From Heliophilum fasciatum (GTDB lineage Bacteria > Bacillota > Desulfitobacteriia > Heliobacteriales > Heliobacteriaceae): 64,000 nucleotides of DNA. The notes beneath the pieces are model-generated. The model was not told where the DNA came from. It ran no database searches and saw nothing but the letters and a program-made list of their open reading frames with translations. Positions 9,417 to 20,600 of the stretch are shown here, piece by piece. The stretch is from NCBI RefSeq assembly GCF_004341395.1, contig NZ_SLXT01000002.1, positions 124,001-188,000 of the forward strand, in the 5' to 3' direction. The position numbers and the translations under genes were made by a program. Positions within the stretch are counted from its first letter, which is position 1. Every line of letters begins with the position of its first letter.

Positions 9417-10742
9417 TCAGCCTGTTGCCTGCTCTTCGCGCTGATCGACGACGCGCTTCGCTTTATGGGTCGCCCGCGGCAACGTGTTTTCCGGGAGTAC
9501 CTTCACGTGAGCCGGACGTACGCCAAGGCGGCTTTTAATCCGGTGACTTAATTGGTCGGCCAATTCGGTTTCCGAAGCAGACAGATCATCTTTTTCCACT
9601 TCGATTTCAAACTTGGTCAAGTGATTTTCCCGGTATAAGGTGATCCGATATTCACCGTTCAAACCCGGCAGATTGCGCACCACATACTCAATATCGCTGG
9701 GGAAAATATTGACGCCGGAAACGATAAACATATCGTCAACACGGCCGAGTACTTCAAACCGTTTATGAGTACGGCCGCAAGGGCATAGCTCCGGGAACTC
9801 CTTGACGATGTCACCGGTGCGGAAACGAATCATGGGCCGTGCTTTTTTGCGCAAGGTCGTCAGCACCAGTTCACCGGCCTCTCCTGGCTTCACCGGTTGC
9901 TGCGTGTTCAGGTCAAGCACTTCCATCAGGATCTGGTCCTCCACAATGTGCAAGCCTTCACGGACTGCACACATCCCGGCGCAAGCGCCGAAGATATCCG
10001 ATATGCCATAGAAATCATAAAGTTCCGCATTCCAAAGCTTTTCGATCGCTTGCCGTGTCGCCGGGATCGATCCTCCGGGCTCACCGGCCACGATGATCTT
10101 GCGGATCGCTAAGTCCGTCGCCGGATCGATGCCATGTTTTTTAGCCGTCTCCCCGAGAAACCACGCATAGGATGGTGTTGTCCATGTCACGGTAGGCTGC
10201 ATTTCCTTGAGAATATGTAACAATCGTTCCGAAGGGATGGCCCCTGCCCAAATGCAAAGTGCCCCGAGGCGCTGGGCACCGATGACGTCGGGGCCACCGA
10301 CAAACAAGGTAAAATTAAGAGCATGAACATAGCGATCACGCGGGCGCATGCCGGCGGCCCAGAAAAGCCGGGCTTCGGCATCCTGAAAGTCATCAAAGTC
10401 TCCGGCCGTAAAGGGACTTAGCGTAGCCATCCCGGTCGAACCGCTTGACGCCGAAACAAAGACTACATCTTCTTCCGGCACCGCCACCATATCACCTAAA
10501 AGCGGAACTGCCGCTTGTCGTTCGCGCTCCGTTTGTTTATTGACGAAGGGGAATTTTCGCAGATCGTCCAGGCTTTCCAGCGTGTCCGGTCCCACACCGG
10601 CGGCATCAAAAGACTGGCGATAATAGGGGGAGTGCTCATAGGCCCAGGCTACATGCTCCCGCAATTGTTGCAGTTGATAGGCTTCCAACTCATGGCGCGG
10701 CAGGGTTTCCACTTTTTCATTCCAGTAACGTTTTTCCGTCAT
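9417..10742 (-). CDS. paaK: Phenylacetate-CoA ligase family protein (PaaK-like)
   Basis: 441 residues starting MTEKRYWNEKVETLPR at 10742 behind AAGAGG; the longer frame to 10802 has no site. It has the AMP-forming ligase P-loop SASSGSTGMAT, the DFYGISDIFG adenine contact and the C-terminal RVDDMFIVSGVNIFPSDIE, all standard for PaaK. The reaction is arylacetate + ATP + CoA to arylacetyl-CoA. Next to an aminotransferase and an oxoacid oxidoreductase, it may run toward ATP formation from aryl-acetyl-CoA or salvage free arylacetates. Archaeal and clostridial homologues occur in the same setting. Confidence 0.88.
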   Translation of the reverse strand: MTEKRYWNEKVETLPRHELEAYQLQQLREHVAWAYEHSPYYRQSFDAAGVGPDTLESLDDLRKFPFVNKQTERERQAAVPLLGDMVAVPEEDVVFVSASSGSTGMATLSPFTAGDFDDFQDAEARLFWAAGMRPRDRYVHALNFTLFVGGPDVIGAQRLGALCIWAGAIPSERLLHILKEMQPTVTWTTPSYAWFLGETAKKHGIDPATDLAIRKIIVAGEPGGSIPATRQAIEKLWNAELYDFYGISDIFGACAGMCAVREGLHIVEDQILMEVLDLNTQQPVKPGEAGELVLTTLRKKARPMIRFRTGDIVKEFPELCPCGRTHKRFEVLGRVDDMFIVSGVNIFPSDIEYVVRNLPGLNGEYRITLYRENHLTKFEIEVEKDDLSASETELADQLSHRIKSRLGVRPAHVKVLPENTLPRATHKAKRVVDQREEQATG

Positions 10743-10942
10743 CACGACACCTCTTACCTTTTTTGCCGAACAAAAAAAGGCATAGCTAAACCAGCCCCCC
10801 ATGCGCGGAGAGTCAGTTACGCTAAGCCTTCAGTCTTTCTGATCAGCTTACTCTTTTTTTGTAGTGAACCTTGAATGATTACCGGGAAATCGCTGCGAAG
10901 ATCATCGCCGTATATTCCAACTATCCCGATAAGATTATATAC
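10743..10942 (-). promoter_or_regulatory. Long 5' leader of paaK
   Basis: About 190 nt separate the mapped promoter from the paaK start. Near its 3' end is a short AT stem (CCTTTTTT/AAAAAAGG) around 10756-10783 just above the ribosome site. No T-box AGGGTGGNACCGCG motif or other known riboswitch is recognisable. Confidence 0.35.
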
Positions 10943-10971
10943 ATTTTATGAGCCAGCGCGCATCCTGTCAA
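10943..10971 (-). promoter_or_regulatory. Sigma-A promoter of the paaK-aminotransferase-oxidoreductase unit
   Basis: On the minus strand a perfect -35 TTGACA (10966-10971) is followed after exactly 17 nt by TAAAAT (10943-10948). It starts 2 bp past the stop of the upstream hydrolase gene, giving this operon its own promoter. Confidence 0.8.
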
Positions 10972-10973
10972 CC

Positions 10974-11555
10974 CTATTGCTCATCTTTTTTGGTTTCCTG
11001 TCGAAAAAAAGCGACCGCCGCTTCCCCCATCTTACGATACCCCTCCCGACTGGGATGGCAAGAATCCACCGCATACTCCGGCTTCATCGTCCATCCATCA
11101 TCCACGGCCAGGGCCGCAAAGAAATCGATCACCGGGATGCCGATAAATTCCGGATCTTCCCGCAGCGCCGTCAACATCGCCTGACGATACCCCAGCAACC
11201 GCGCGCCAAAAGGCTCTTCATTGATCGGGATCGTTAAGCCAATCACGGCCTGGCAGCGGGCAATGCGCACACGCTCCAGCATATCGCGGTAATTGCGGAT
11301 AACCTTTTCAGCAGGTACTAATTGAAAAGCATCGTTGGCCCCGCCGGTGATCACGACGATCGACCGCGGCTCCACATCCGGCAAGATATGAATCATTTCC
11401 CGGCGCATATCTTCTGTTGTGGCACCATTCGTACCCAGATTGATCACCGGGCACTGCAGCGCTTCTTCCAGGATTGTCGTCCATGAATAATCAGGCCCCT
11501 CCGGATAGCCCCAGGTCAGCGAATCACCAAGGGCAAAAATCATAGGTTGCTCCAT
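10974..11555 (-). CDS. SGNH/GDSL-family hydrolase
   Basis: 193 residues with the block I serine in FALGDSLTWGYP, block II Gly in NLGTNGATT, block III GGANDA and block V DSCHPSREGY (catalytic Asp-His). These define a TesA/YrhL-like esterase or lysophospholipase fold. There is no signal peptide, so it should act in the cytoplasm. The start follows GAGGTGGAG. The substrate is unknown; deacylation of lipids or acyl-CoA-derived esters is possible. Confidence 0.85.
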   Translation of the reverse strand: MEQPMIFALGDSLTWGYPEGPDYSWTTILEEALQCPVINLGTNGATTEDMRREMIHILPDVEPRSIVVITGGANDAFQLVPAEKVIRNYRDMLERVRIARCQAVIGLTIPINEEPFGARLLGYRQAMLTALREDPEFIGIPVIDFFAALAVDDGWTMKPEYAVDSCHPSREGYRKMGEAAVAFFRQETKKDEQ

Positions 11556-11637
11556 GAAAACACTCCACCTCTTAAATGCATCAAGTTACAGAACACATCA
11601 AAGTTACTGATCGGGCTAACCGGAAACCAATCATCCC

Positions 11638-13524
11638 TTATCCCGTAGACTCCTTGCTGCCGTTGCTGCCAAACTGGCTGTGATACAGTTCGGCATAGAA
11701 CTCCTGCTTGGCCAGCAACATGTCATGGGTACCTTGCTCGATGACCTTTCCCTGATTCATGACCAAAATCAAGTCGGCATCCCGAATCGTCGAAAGCCGG
11801 TGCGCAATGACAAAACTGGTCCGCCCTTTCATCAAGCGACGCATCGCCTGCTGAATAAACACTTCCGTCCGGGTGTCGACGCTGCTCGTCGCTTCATCGA
11901 GAATGAGAATCGCCGGATCAGCCAAAATCGCCCGGGCAATCGTCAAGAGTTGCTTTTGTCCCTGCGAAATATTCGATGCTTCTTCGTTCAAAATTGTATC
12001 ATATCCCTCGGGCAACGTTCGGATAAAATGATCGGCATGGGCCGCTTTGGCCGCCTGCACCACCGCTTCCTCCGACGCCACATCACAAGCATAAGCGATA
12101 TTATCGCGAATCGTCCCATGAAAAAGCCACGTATCCTGCAAGACCATCCCAAAGAGACTGTGCAGTTCGCCGCGCTTCACCTGACGAATGTCCACACCGT
12201 CAATGGTGATCGCTCCGCCATCGATTTCATAAAAACGCATGAGCAAATTGATCAGCGTCGTTTTGCCGGCCCCCGTCGGCCCGACAATGGCAATCGTCGC
12301 GCCAGGCTCGGCGGTAATGTTCAAATCGTCGATCAACCGTTCCTCCGGGGAGTAGCCAAAGCGAACATGATCAAAGCAAACACGGCCTCGCGGCGCCGTA
12401 AGCTTGACCACCTTGGCCGGTTCCGGTAGGTCCTCCGGTTCATCGAGTAATTCAAAAACCCGCTCCGCCGCCGCCACCGTGGACTGCATAACATTGACGA
12501 TCGACGCCACTTGACCGATGGGATGGGCAAATTGCCGGGCATACTGGATAAAAGCCTGCACATCGCCGATGGTGATCGTTCGTTGGGTGACCATCACCCC
12601 GCCGGCCACAGCCACCAGTACATAACCAAGGTTATTGACCAGCATCATCAAGGGCATGATCATCCCGGAAATAAACTGCGCCCGCCATCCCGCATCATAC
12701 AGATGATCGTTGATCCGGTGAAAGGCGGCAATCGACTTTGCTTCATGACCAAAGGCCTTGACGATCGCATGGCCCGTAAACATTTCCTCGACGTGACTGT
12801 TCAGATTGCCCAGCGTCCGCTGCTGGTTGACAAAATAGGGCTGCGCTTTGGCCGCGACCACTTTGGCCACCACAGCGCTCAGCGGCAAGGTAATCAGGAT
12901 CATCAGCGTTAAAAATGGGCTGATCGTCAGCATCATCACAATAATGCCCAACAGCGTAATGACGGACGTCAGCAGTTGCGTCAAGCTTTGCTGCAACGTA
13001 CTGTTGATTGTATCAACGTCATTGACAGCCCGGCTGAGAGTCTCGCCATGGCTATGGCTGTCATAATACTTAAGGGGCAGACGAGCCAGTTTCGCACTTA
13101 CGTCCCGGCGCAGATCATAGACGATCTTCTGCGCCACACCGGCCATCAAATATTGCTGCAAATAACCAAAAATTGCGCTCAAGCCGTACAAGCCCACCAA
13201 GATCCACAGAATCCGGTGAATATAGGGAAAATCAACGGCCGCTCCCGGCAAGCCCTCCATCTTGGCGAGCATGCCTTCAAACAGTTTGGTCGTAGCATCA
13301 CCCATGATTTTCGGACTGACAATATTGAAAACCGTGCTGAGCAAGGCTGTGAGCAACACCGCCGCCAATGTCCACCGATGAGGGCGCAAATAATGAAGCA
13401 ACCGGCGCAGGGTCCCCCGAAAATCGCGGGCTTTTTGCACAGGCATCCCGGCCGCTCCGGGACGAGGCCCGCCGAAGCTGAAGCCGCTTCGCTCCGTATT
13501 CTGTTTTCGCTGTTGTTCACTCAT
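11638..13524 (-). CDS. ABC exporter half-transporter, second subunit
   Basis: 628 residues starting MSEQQRKQNTE at 13524 behind GAGGAGG, overlapping the preceding exporter gene by 8 nt. Six membrane segments (about residues 60-330) precede an ATPase with Walker A GPTGAGKTT, signature NISQGQKQL (a degenerate ISQGQ), Walker B ILILDEATSSVD and a His switch IAHRLST. This is the YfiC/BmrD/LmrD-like partner of a heterodimeric multidrug-type exporter. The N-terminus carries a charged, Gly/Pro-rich tail typical of this partner. Confidence 0.9.
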   Translation of the reverse strand: MSEQQRKQNTERSGFSFGGPRPGAAGMPVQKARDFRGTLRRLLHYLRPHRWTLAAVLLTALLSTVFNIVSPKIMGDATTKLFEGMLAKMEGLPGAAVDFPYIHRILWILVGLYGLSAIFGYLQQYLMAGVAQKIVYDLRRDVSAKLARLPLKYYDSHSHGETLSRAVNDVDTINSTLQQSLTQLLTSVITLLGIIVMMLTISPFLTLMILITLPLSAVVAKVVAAKAQPYFVNQQRTLGNLNSHVEEMFTGHAIVKAFGHEAKSIAAFHRINDHLYDAGWRAQFISGMIMPLMMLVNNLGYVLVAVAGGVMVTQRTITIGDVQAFIQYARQFAHPIGQVASIVNVMQSTVAAAERVFELLDEPEDLPEPAKVVKLTAPRGRVCFDHVRFGYSPEERLIDDLNITAEPGATIAIVGPTGAGKTTLINLLMRFYEIDGGAITIDGVDIRQVKRGELHSLFGMVLQDTWLFHGTIRDNIAYACDVASEEAVVQAAKAAHADHFIRTLPEGYDTILNEEASNISQGQKQLLTIARAILADPAILILDEATSSVDTRTEVFIQQAMRRLMKGRTSFVIAHRLSTIRDADLILVMNQGKVIEQGTHDMLLAKQEFYAELYHSQFGSNGSKESTG

Positions 13525-15337
13525 GGGCGTCCTCCTCGGCCCCTTGGGAAGCCACAATCTCCCGATACACTGCACAGGTGGCCATCAACTCACGATGGGA
13601 ACCGTTCCCGGCAACGCGCCCCTGATCGAGCACGATAATGCGTTCGGCTTCCATGACCGTGCTGACGCGCTGCGCCACGATCAGCACCGCCGCTTCGTTG
13701 GTGATTTCCTTGAGCGCCGCCCGCAGCTTAGCATCGGTCTTGTAATCAAGCGCTGAAAAGCTGTCATCAAACAAGTAGATCGGCGGCCGGCGCACAATCG
13801 CCCGGGCCATGGCCAAGCGTTGTTTTTGTCCGCCCGACAAATTCGCGCCCCCCTGGGCAATCAAGGCGTCATAGCCTTCGGGCATCGTTTCGATAAAATC
13901 AGCCGCCTGGGCAATGCGGGCCGCTTGCCGGACTTCTTCATCGGTCGCTTTTTCATTGCCATAGCGAATGTTCTCGGCCACCGTTCCCGTAAATAGTACC
14001 GCCTTTTGGGCGACCACACCTAACTGCCCCCGCAGTTCGGCCTGGGTCATCGCCCGGACATCGGTGCCACCCACACGGATGCTGCCGCTGTCCACATCAT
14101 AAAAACGCGGGATCAACGCCAGCAGCGTCGACTTGCCCGCCCCGGTCCCGCCGATAATCGCCGTTGTCTCCCCAGGCCAGGCGGTAAAAGACACATCCTC
14201 CAGCACCGGTTCTTCCGCACCGGGATAGCGAAAGGTCACATGGTCAAATTCGATGGCCGGCCCTTTCAGTTGTGATGGCGCCATCGGTGTAGCTGTCGTG
14301 GCCGCCGTGGCCCCCGTGGCCGCCGTAGCCGGCAGTGGCTGCGTGGTCACCATCGCGCGTTGCTCCGTCCGTGCCGTCGCCGACTCCTTAATCTGCGGTT
14401 CCATCTCCAGCACTTCATTGACGCGCCCCGCCGACACGGCCGCCCGCGGGAGCATCACAAACATAAAAGAAAGCATCATCAAGGCAAATAAAATCTGCAT
14501 GGCATACTGGATAAAAGCCATCAGATCGCCGATCTGCATTTTTCCCAGGTCAATGCGATTGGCACCAAACCAAAGAATCGCCACCGTCGACAGATTCATG
14601 ATCAACAGCATCAAGGGCATCAAGGAGCCCATGATCCGGTTCACCTGCACCGATGTAGCTGTGAAATCCCGGTTGACCTGATCAAACCGTTCCTTTTCAT
14701 AATCCGTACGATTAAAAGCGCGCACCACACGAACACCGGTCAAGTTTTCACGTAGCACCCGGTTGATCCCATCCAGCTTAACCTGCACCTGCCTAAAGAG
14801 CGGTATCCCCCGACTGGCCACCAAGTAGATCACCAGCGCCAGCACCGGAATCACCACCGCCAGCACCAACGACAACTCAGCATCGCGCGAAACAGCCATG
14901 ATGATACCACCAATACACATGAGCGGCGCACTGACCATCAACCGGAGCATTACCGTTAGTGCCTGCTGCAACTGGGCGATATCATTGGTCGTCCGCGTGA
15001 TCAAAGACGCCGTGCCGATCTGATCAAACTCTTGCAGCGAAAAGTTCTCCACATGGGTAAACAAAAGGGCTCGTACCTGTTTACTGAACCCCACCGCCAC
15101 ACGGGATGACAAATAGTTGGCCCCGATGGCACAAAGGGCGCCTGCGGCAGCGACGGTCACCATCACCGCGCCAATTTTCAAGATATAGGCCGTATCACCG
15201 CGGACAATACCGAGATTAACAATATCGGCCAACAACGTCGGCAAGTACAATTCCGAAAGGGACTGCAAAAAAATCAACAGCAACACCATGGCGATAGCCA
15301 TGCGGTAGGGCTGTAAAAAACGGGCTAATTTGATCAT
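13517..15337 (-). CDS. ABC exporter half-transporter, first subunit
   Basis: 606 residues starting MIKLARFLQPYRMAIAMVLL at 15337 behind AGAGGAT; the earlier in-frame codon at 15490 lies in the promoter region. It has six membrane segments then an ATPase with GGTGAGKST, signature LSGGQKQRLAMARAI, Walker B YLFDDSFSALD and Gln at the switch (AQRVST). Asp in place of the catalytic Glu and Gln in place of His mark it as the degenerate-site member (YfiB/BmrC/LmrC type). An Ala/Thr-rich linker (TAATGATAATTATP) sits between membrane and ATPase domains. Transported substrate unknown. Confidence 0.9.
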   Translation of the reverse strand: MIKLARFLQPYRMAIAMVLLLIFLQSLSELYLPTLLADIVNLGIVRGDTAYILKIGAVMVTVAAAGALCAIGANYLSSRVAVGFSKQVRALLFTHVENFSLQEFDQIGTASLITRTTNDIAQLQQALTVMLRLMVSAPLMCIGGIIMAVSRDAELSLVLAVVIPVLALVIYLVASRGIPLFRQVQVKLDGINRVLRENLTGVRVVRAFNRTDYEKERFDQVNRDFTATSVQVNRIMGSLMPLMLLIMNLSTVAILWFGANRIDLGKMQIGDLMAFIQYAMQILFALMMLSFMFVMLPRAAVSAGRVNEVLEMEPQIKESATARTEQRAMVTTQPLPATAATGATAATTATPMAPSQLKGPAIEFDHVTFRYPGAEEPVLEDVSFTAWPGETTAIIGGTGAGKSTLLALIPRFYDVDSGSIRVGGTDVRAMTQAELRGQLGVVAQKAVLFTGTVAENIRYGNEKATDEEVRQAARIAQAADFIETMPEGYDALIAQGGANLSGGQKQRLAMARAIVRRPPIYLFDDSFSALDYKTDAKLRAALKEITNEAAVLIVAQRVSTVMEAERIIVLDQGRVAGNGSHRELMATCAVYREIVASQGAEEDAHE

Positions 15338-15477
15338 GACGTTTGTTATCCTCTCTACTTCCATTGAACCTGTTCTGAATATCCCTATTATAGACGATTG
15401 CCGAAGCAGTCGCGACTCCGTTTGCCCTGCCTGAAATAAGACTTTACTCCCGTGTAATTCTACAATGCTTGCATTTG

Positions 15478-15495
15478 TGTAATTAACCAATTACA
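15478..15495. promoter_or_regulatory. Palindrome upstream of hybrid kinase 1
   Basis: TGTAATT-aacc-AATTACA is a perfect 7-bp inverted repeat in the divergent region between the ABC exporter and the kinase. A related half-perfect site (TGTA-attc-TACA) lies 25 bp upstream, at 15453-15464. It resembles an operator for a dimeric regulator. Confidence 0.45.
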
Positions 15496-15549
15496 GTGAA
15501 TGTATAAGTGATTATTTGTATTATCGTTCGGTGGAAATGGGGTGTTTTC

Positions 15550-17445
15550 ATGGAAAAAGGCCGCCATACCGTTATTATGAACCGTTGGCTCCACTTTTTT
15601 CTCGACGGTTATATCCATGCACCACTGGAAATCCGCCAAAAAATGAAGTATTGCCTTTATCAAACGCTGATCTGCAGCGCAGTGGTACCGATCATGCTGT
15701 TGACCCATACGTTTGAGGAGTCCAGCGTATTGTTACTCACCGGCGACCTGCTCATGCTCCTTCAAGTTATGGCTACATTCTTTTTTATCCGTAAGCAAAA
15801 ACCGATCGCTGCCACTACGGTAACCCTTTCGCTGCTGCTGATCATTTTTCTTCATAATGTCGTTGGCGATTTTTTCGCTGCTGAACCTCGTCCCATCGAA
15901 CGACTGACACAAACCTATACGACCATCCTCATCGGCTTCTTTTGTGTTGGCTTGGTGTGCTTACGGCGCTGGCAATTGATTCTTTATACCTTCCTGGCAT
16001 TATTCGTCCTCTTGGCTCATTACGAGGTGATCATTCATCGCTTTTATAGCGGCCTTCACAACGAGCTTACCGTCAGTTACTTGATTGCCGGTGTTTGCAT
16101 TATCATTTGCGCAGGCTTTATCAGCAATCTGATGCTGGCACTGTCCCATGAACTGATCCGGATTGCCGAAAGGAATGCCACGGAGCTTGAAGAAAAGGTG
16201 CAGCAGCGGACACAAGAACTGGCACAGGCCAATCAAGAATTAGCGCGAGCTAACCAAGTGAAAAACGACTTTCTGGCGATTATGAGCCACGAGATTCGCA
16301 CCCCCCTCAACGGCATCATTGGCATGACCGATTTATTACAGAGCACACCGCTCGATGAAGAACAAAAGGAATACGCTTCGACAGTGCGAGAATCTTCGGA
16401 ATTATTACTCACCGTCATTAATGACATTCTTGATTTTTCCAAGATCGAAAGCGGCACTCTTGTTCTTGAAGAAATGGATTATGAGCTTCCCGTGCTCATC
16501 CACAGCGTTCGCTCCTTAATCAAACCGAACGCCGAAAAAAAAGCGCTTACCTTTGAAGTATGGGTCGATCCGCTGCTCCCGCAAATCGTCCACGGGGACC
16601 CCACGCGCCTACGCCAAGTCTTGCTGAACCTGCTCAGCAATGCCGTCAAATTCACCATGACCGGATTCGTGCGCTTGCAAGTGCGGTTCGCCGGCCCCGC
16701 GGACCCACCGGAAGCATTGCTTTTTGAAGTAAGCGACAGCGGCATTGGGATTCCTATCGAACATCAGCAATTGATCTTTTTGCCCTTTGCCCAAGCGGAG
16801 CACTCGACAACCCGCCGCTTTGGCGGTACCGGTCTTGGCTTATCGATCTGCAAACAACTGGTAACCCGTATGGGTGGGCAGATTGGCTTTCAAAGCCAAC
16901 CGAACCAGGGATCAACCTTTTGGTTCACCTTGCCGATCACCAATCTCAAGAGCCAAGCGATGCAAGCGGCGGCGGAAAACCGATGCCATAGTCAACGTAA
17001 ACTTACGATCAGTCATCCTCCGCGCCACCCCGTGCTAATCGTCGATGATTCGCTGATCAATGAACGGTTGTTTCGTGCCCAGATGAAACAACTTGGCGTC
17101 CCCATCCAAATCGCTCATCATGGTCAGGAAGCACTTTATGCAGTTGCACAGAATCAATATAGCTTGGTTCTGATGGATTGCCAGATGCCGGTTATGGATG
17201 GCTGGGAAGCAACCCGCCGGATCCGCCAAGTCGAAACCGAAGCCAAATCCGAAACCGGTACTGGCCGGCGATTATGCATTATCGCCGTCACGGCCGATGC
17301 TTCCCAATACGCTCAAGAGCAATGCCTGCAAGCCGGCATGGATGATATCCTGCACAAGCCACTTCGTTTACATGAACTGCATGCCATGTTGGAAAAATGG
17401 TTGCCTTTTGCCGAATCGCCAGATCATCAAAAACAGTGTTCTTAA
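15550..17445 (+). CDS. Membrane hybrid sensor histidine kinase (HisKA-HATPase-REC)
   Basis: 631 residues. About six hydrophobic segments fill residues 20-215, with no recognised sensor fold, then a coiled coil ([23 protein letters not shown]). HisKA has His247 in [13 protein letters not shown]; the ATPase has [16 protein letters not shown] and [10 protein letters not shown]; the receiver has Asp543 in [14 protein letters not shown]. Start at 15550 (MEKGRHTV) is chosen by a GGGGTG site and by alignment with the paralogue at 43956. Unlike that paralogue it stops right after the receiver and has no Hpt domain, so it needs a separate phosphotransfer partner. No partner regulator gene is adjacent. 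Confidence 0.9.
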   Translation: MEKGRHTVIMNRWLHFFLDGYIHAPLEIRQKMKYCLYQTLICSAVVPIMLLTHTFEESSVLLLTGDLLMLLQVMATFFFIRKQKPIAATTVTLSLLLIIFLHNVVGDFFAAEPRPIERLTQTYTTILIGFFCVGLVCLRRWQLILYTFLALFVLLAHYEVIIHRFYSGLHNELTVSYLIAGVCIIICAGFISNLMLALSHELIRIAERNATELEEKVQQRTQELAQANQELARANQVKNDFLAIMSHEIRTPLNGIIGMTDLLQSTPLDEEQKEYASTVRESSELLLTVINDILDFSKIESGTLVLEEMDYELPVLIHSVRSLIKPNAEKKALTFEVWVDPLLPQIVHGDPTRLRQVLLNLLSNAVKFTMTGFVRLQVRFAGPADPPEALLFEVSDSGIGIPIEHQQLIFLPFAQAEHSTTRRFGGTGLGLSICKQLVTRMGGQIGFQSQPNQGSTFWFTLPITNLKSQAMQAAAENRCHSQRKLTISHPPRHPVLIVDDSLINERLFRAQMKQLGVPIQIAHHGQEALYAVAQNQYSLVLMDCQMPVMDGWEATRRIRQVETEAKSETGTGRRLCIIAVTADASQYAQEQCLQAGMDDILHKPLRLHELHAMLEKWLPFAESPDHQKQCS

Positions 17446-17491
17446 TCCAAAAAGCCCAGGAAAGTTCTCCTCCCGGTAATTGCGGATCACC

Positions 17492-17513
17492 GCCGGGATC
17501 GATCGTTCCCGGC
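17492..17513. terminator. Small hairpin after hybrid kinase 1
   Basis: A 7-bp stem GCCGGGA/TCCCGGC with an 8-nt loop lies just upstream of the main terminator. It has no T-run and may be accessory. Confidence 0.35.
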
Positions 17514-17538
17514 AGTGGAGAGACGCTCGGTTAAAATT

Positions 17539-17579
17539 CAGGAAGTCCCGCACGAATTGCTTTCATGCGGGACTTCCTG
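17539..17579. terminator. Bidirectional terminator between hybrid kinase and S-layer gene
   Basis: A perfect 14-bp stem (CAGGAAGTCCCGCA and its complement) with a 13-nt loop lies between two converging genes. T-rich sequence follows on the plus strand and AATTTTAA on the minus strand, so it can serve both. Confidence 0.85.
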
Positions 17580-17601
17580 TTTGTCGTTCCATTTTGTATT
17601 A

Positions 17602-20600
17602 TTACTTATTAATCAGTTTCGATTCAACCAAAAGATTCTTCATTGCTTGTACTGCTTCTGCATAGGTTAAGTTCGCTTTTGGTGAAATAGTCGTTGCTGT
17701 ATTGCCATTGAACACATGAGCCGATAATACTTCTTTTACGGATATTGTCGCCCAGCTTTCGACCTGCTTGTAGTCCGTGTAACTTTCATATCGGTTTAAA
17801 TCTGTCCCTACAAGTTTTGTGACCTTCATAGCTCGCTGATACATTGCCATGGCTTCTTCTCTTGTAATCAGAGCATCCGGTCTGAAAGTGCCATCAGGAT
17901 ATCCTGTCACGATGCCAGATTCGCTGGCAATGAGGATCGCTAGGGTTCTGTCTCCGTTCGCACTGACATCCTTAAATTTGTTTTCATGCTTTGAACCTTC
18001 TCTGTAAAGACCCAGGGCTCTGATAATGTATTCAGCGAAATCTGCTCTTGTGATGACTTTGTCCGGTGCAAAGATTTCTGCATTGAATACTACAAGTCTA
18101 GATGCCATGTCGTTGACTGCATCTTTAGACCAGTGGTTCTCAACAGATTTCACTGTAACCGGATTCCAGATCACTGAGTACGTAGAGTTAGTCAGTGAGT
18201 GGAGCTTCGCATACCACTTACCATTCTTCTGGAATACTTCCGTTGGTACATGGCTGTAGGTTCCGTCCGGATTAAAGACAATACCTGTCGTGATCTTGCT
18301 TGGATCTACTCCTGCCGGAATTTCCATTATTCTTTCTACATAGTTACTGAACTTATTGATTTCCACATCTGCTTTGGTTCCGTCTGATTTTGTTGTCTTT
18401 GCAACAATTTCAAAGGTTATCGGCGGGAATACCAGCTCTGCTCCATTGGCTTTAGCCACTTCGTTGTACTTAGCCGTAACCGATGCATCCAGCGTATTGA
18501 TTTGCACTTCTATCCTGATGTCTTTAAGTGCTTGTTCAGATACACCCAATTCTTTGGCAACGCTAGAAATCGTAAGTTCTTTTGCAGGAATAACGTATTC
18601 CACAGTATCACGTTTAATGGAAACATCGAAGGTGTTCTCTTCGAGTTTTTTTACAATATCTCCAGTCAATTCAACCTTAACAACTTCTGAGGTCTGATCT
18701 GCTACTCGGATTTGAACAAAATTTCCATTACCTGTTGGATTATTCTTGATCGCTTCTTCGATTTTCCCATCGATGACTGTGTTATTTACAGCGATGGTTA
18801 CCGTTGCCTTACCGCGTTCATTTGTCTTGGTTTCTGTCCCAACATTCTCTGATTTGCCATTGACGATGACAACTACAGGTTCTTGATGGGTAGGTGTACT
18901 CAATGTTGAGCTTCTACCGCCAGAACTGCCACCACGAATCTCACTGCTTGGTACAGTATAAGCTGCAATATCTATCTTCAAAACACTACTTACATTTCCT
19001 GTAGCATCCTTTACAACAATATATATGTCCTTTGCTCCAGCTGTGAGTCCTGTCGGGTCGGTGATGGTTGTCTCACTCGTAGTGCAAGCTGTTCCTACTC
19101 CGGATATGTCAATCGTTGGTGCCGCTGCTCCGTCTGCCACTACTGCATAGTAATATTGGCCTGCTTCATCTGATGTGAACTTCACCGTACCTGTCGTATC
19201 GGAGCTACGATTCACAGCGCCTGCTGTTAGCGTTGGCAGAGTGACCGTGTGGACCGTTATCTTCGCTACACAAATATCTGGTTGCAGATTACCGGCTAGA
19301 TCTTCGCTGACCACATAAATGTCATAATCCGTATTTGAGGTTAAGCCTGCAACATGGGCAGTTGCAACCGTTTGGGGCGATAGCAGCCAGGAACCATTGG
19401 CGGCAGGAGCGTTCCCCCTCGCATCAGTCCCTGCCTTGATCTGTTTGGCTGTTGGTTTGTCCGCATTCTTGGGTAAAACTACATACCAAGCAGTAGCGGC
19501 TTCGTCCGTTTCTGTCTTCAAATCCAACTCACTGGAACCGATGTTCACTACATCCGGATAATTATTAATGAAAACTGGAGGCGCATAGTCAATGTGACTG
19601 GTCTGCCACGGAAAATACGGGTAAGAAATTCGCTCGGAGATGCTCCCTTGGTCATTTGGATTGATTGTCCAAATAGGTGTAGTGCTGAAAATCCAATTGG
19701 CATCGGTGAAGGTGGCTTTGTCCTTCATCTGAGCGGTGGTTTTGGGTTCTCCCTTCCCGGTGTCAGACTGGCCAGTTGTGTATTGGTCATAGAAGCTCTC
19801 CGTAACTGTCCCACTGTTTTGTCCCACTAATCCACCAACATTTGTTTGCCCCTGTACAATTCCGATGGCAAAGGAACGAGCGACATTTCCACTTCCTTCA
19901 TTACTTCCCGTCAGACCACCGACACTATCAATACCACTCACACTACCGGTGGAGTAGGAATCATAAACATCCTTGTCCTTGAGTTGACCTACTAAGCCGC
20001 CGACATAACTAGAACCTTCCACCTCTGCCGTAGAATAAGAGGCTCTGATGGTATTGCCTGATCCGCCTCGACGGGTGTAATTGCGGGTGTTCCATTCTTG
20101 GGCGTAATCTTTTTCCGGAAACGTGCCTAGATCATTGTACGGATAGCTATCCATCCCCACGAATGGTAACGGGTCAACGGTTCGCCCTGTTTCCTCCTTG
20201 GCAGACTTGTACCAGACCGCCCCATAGAGTACAAAGCTACGCTCCATTCCCGATTCAGGTTCCGTATAATCGAATTTAAGCGATAACTCATCGCCATAAC
20301 GCATGATGACAAATTGATTATCTTGGCTCTGCATCAAAGGGGTTACATCCCCATACCGTGTAAAACTGCCGAATTGATAGGCGTACAGTTCTTCGGGTAT
20401 GGGAGAAACATTATCGTAGTTAAAAGTCCAATACGGATACGTTGTTTTATCGGTTGAAGAGAATCCGCGAAAGTGAAGATCGGCCATCTCCGGAGACTGG
20501 ACTGTCTTAACAGCGTTAGGTGGTGTCGATGTATCAACAGCGATATAATCCCATTTCACAAAGTTGAAGCCGATTCTCACCCTGTAATCATGGGATACAA

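Noticed and set aside
11680-12429. Plus-strand open frame of 249 codons
   Set aside because: Antisense of the ABC exporter ATPase domain; the minus-strand Walker and signature motifs are decisive.
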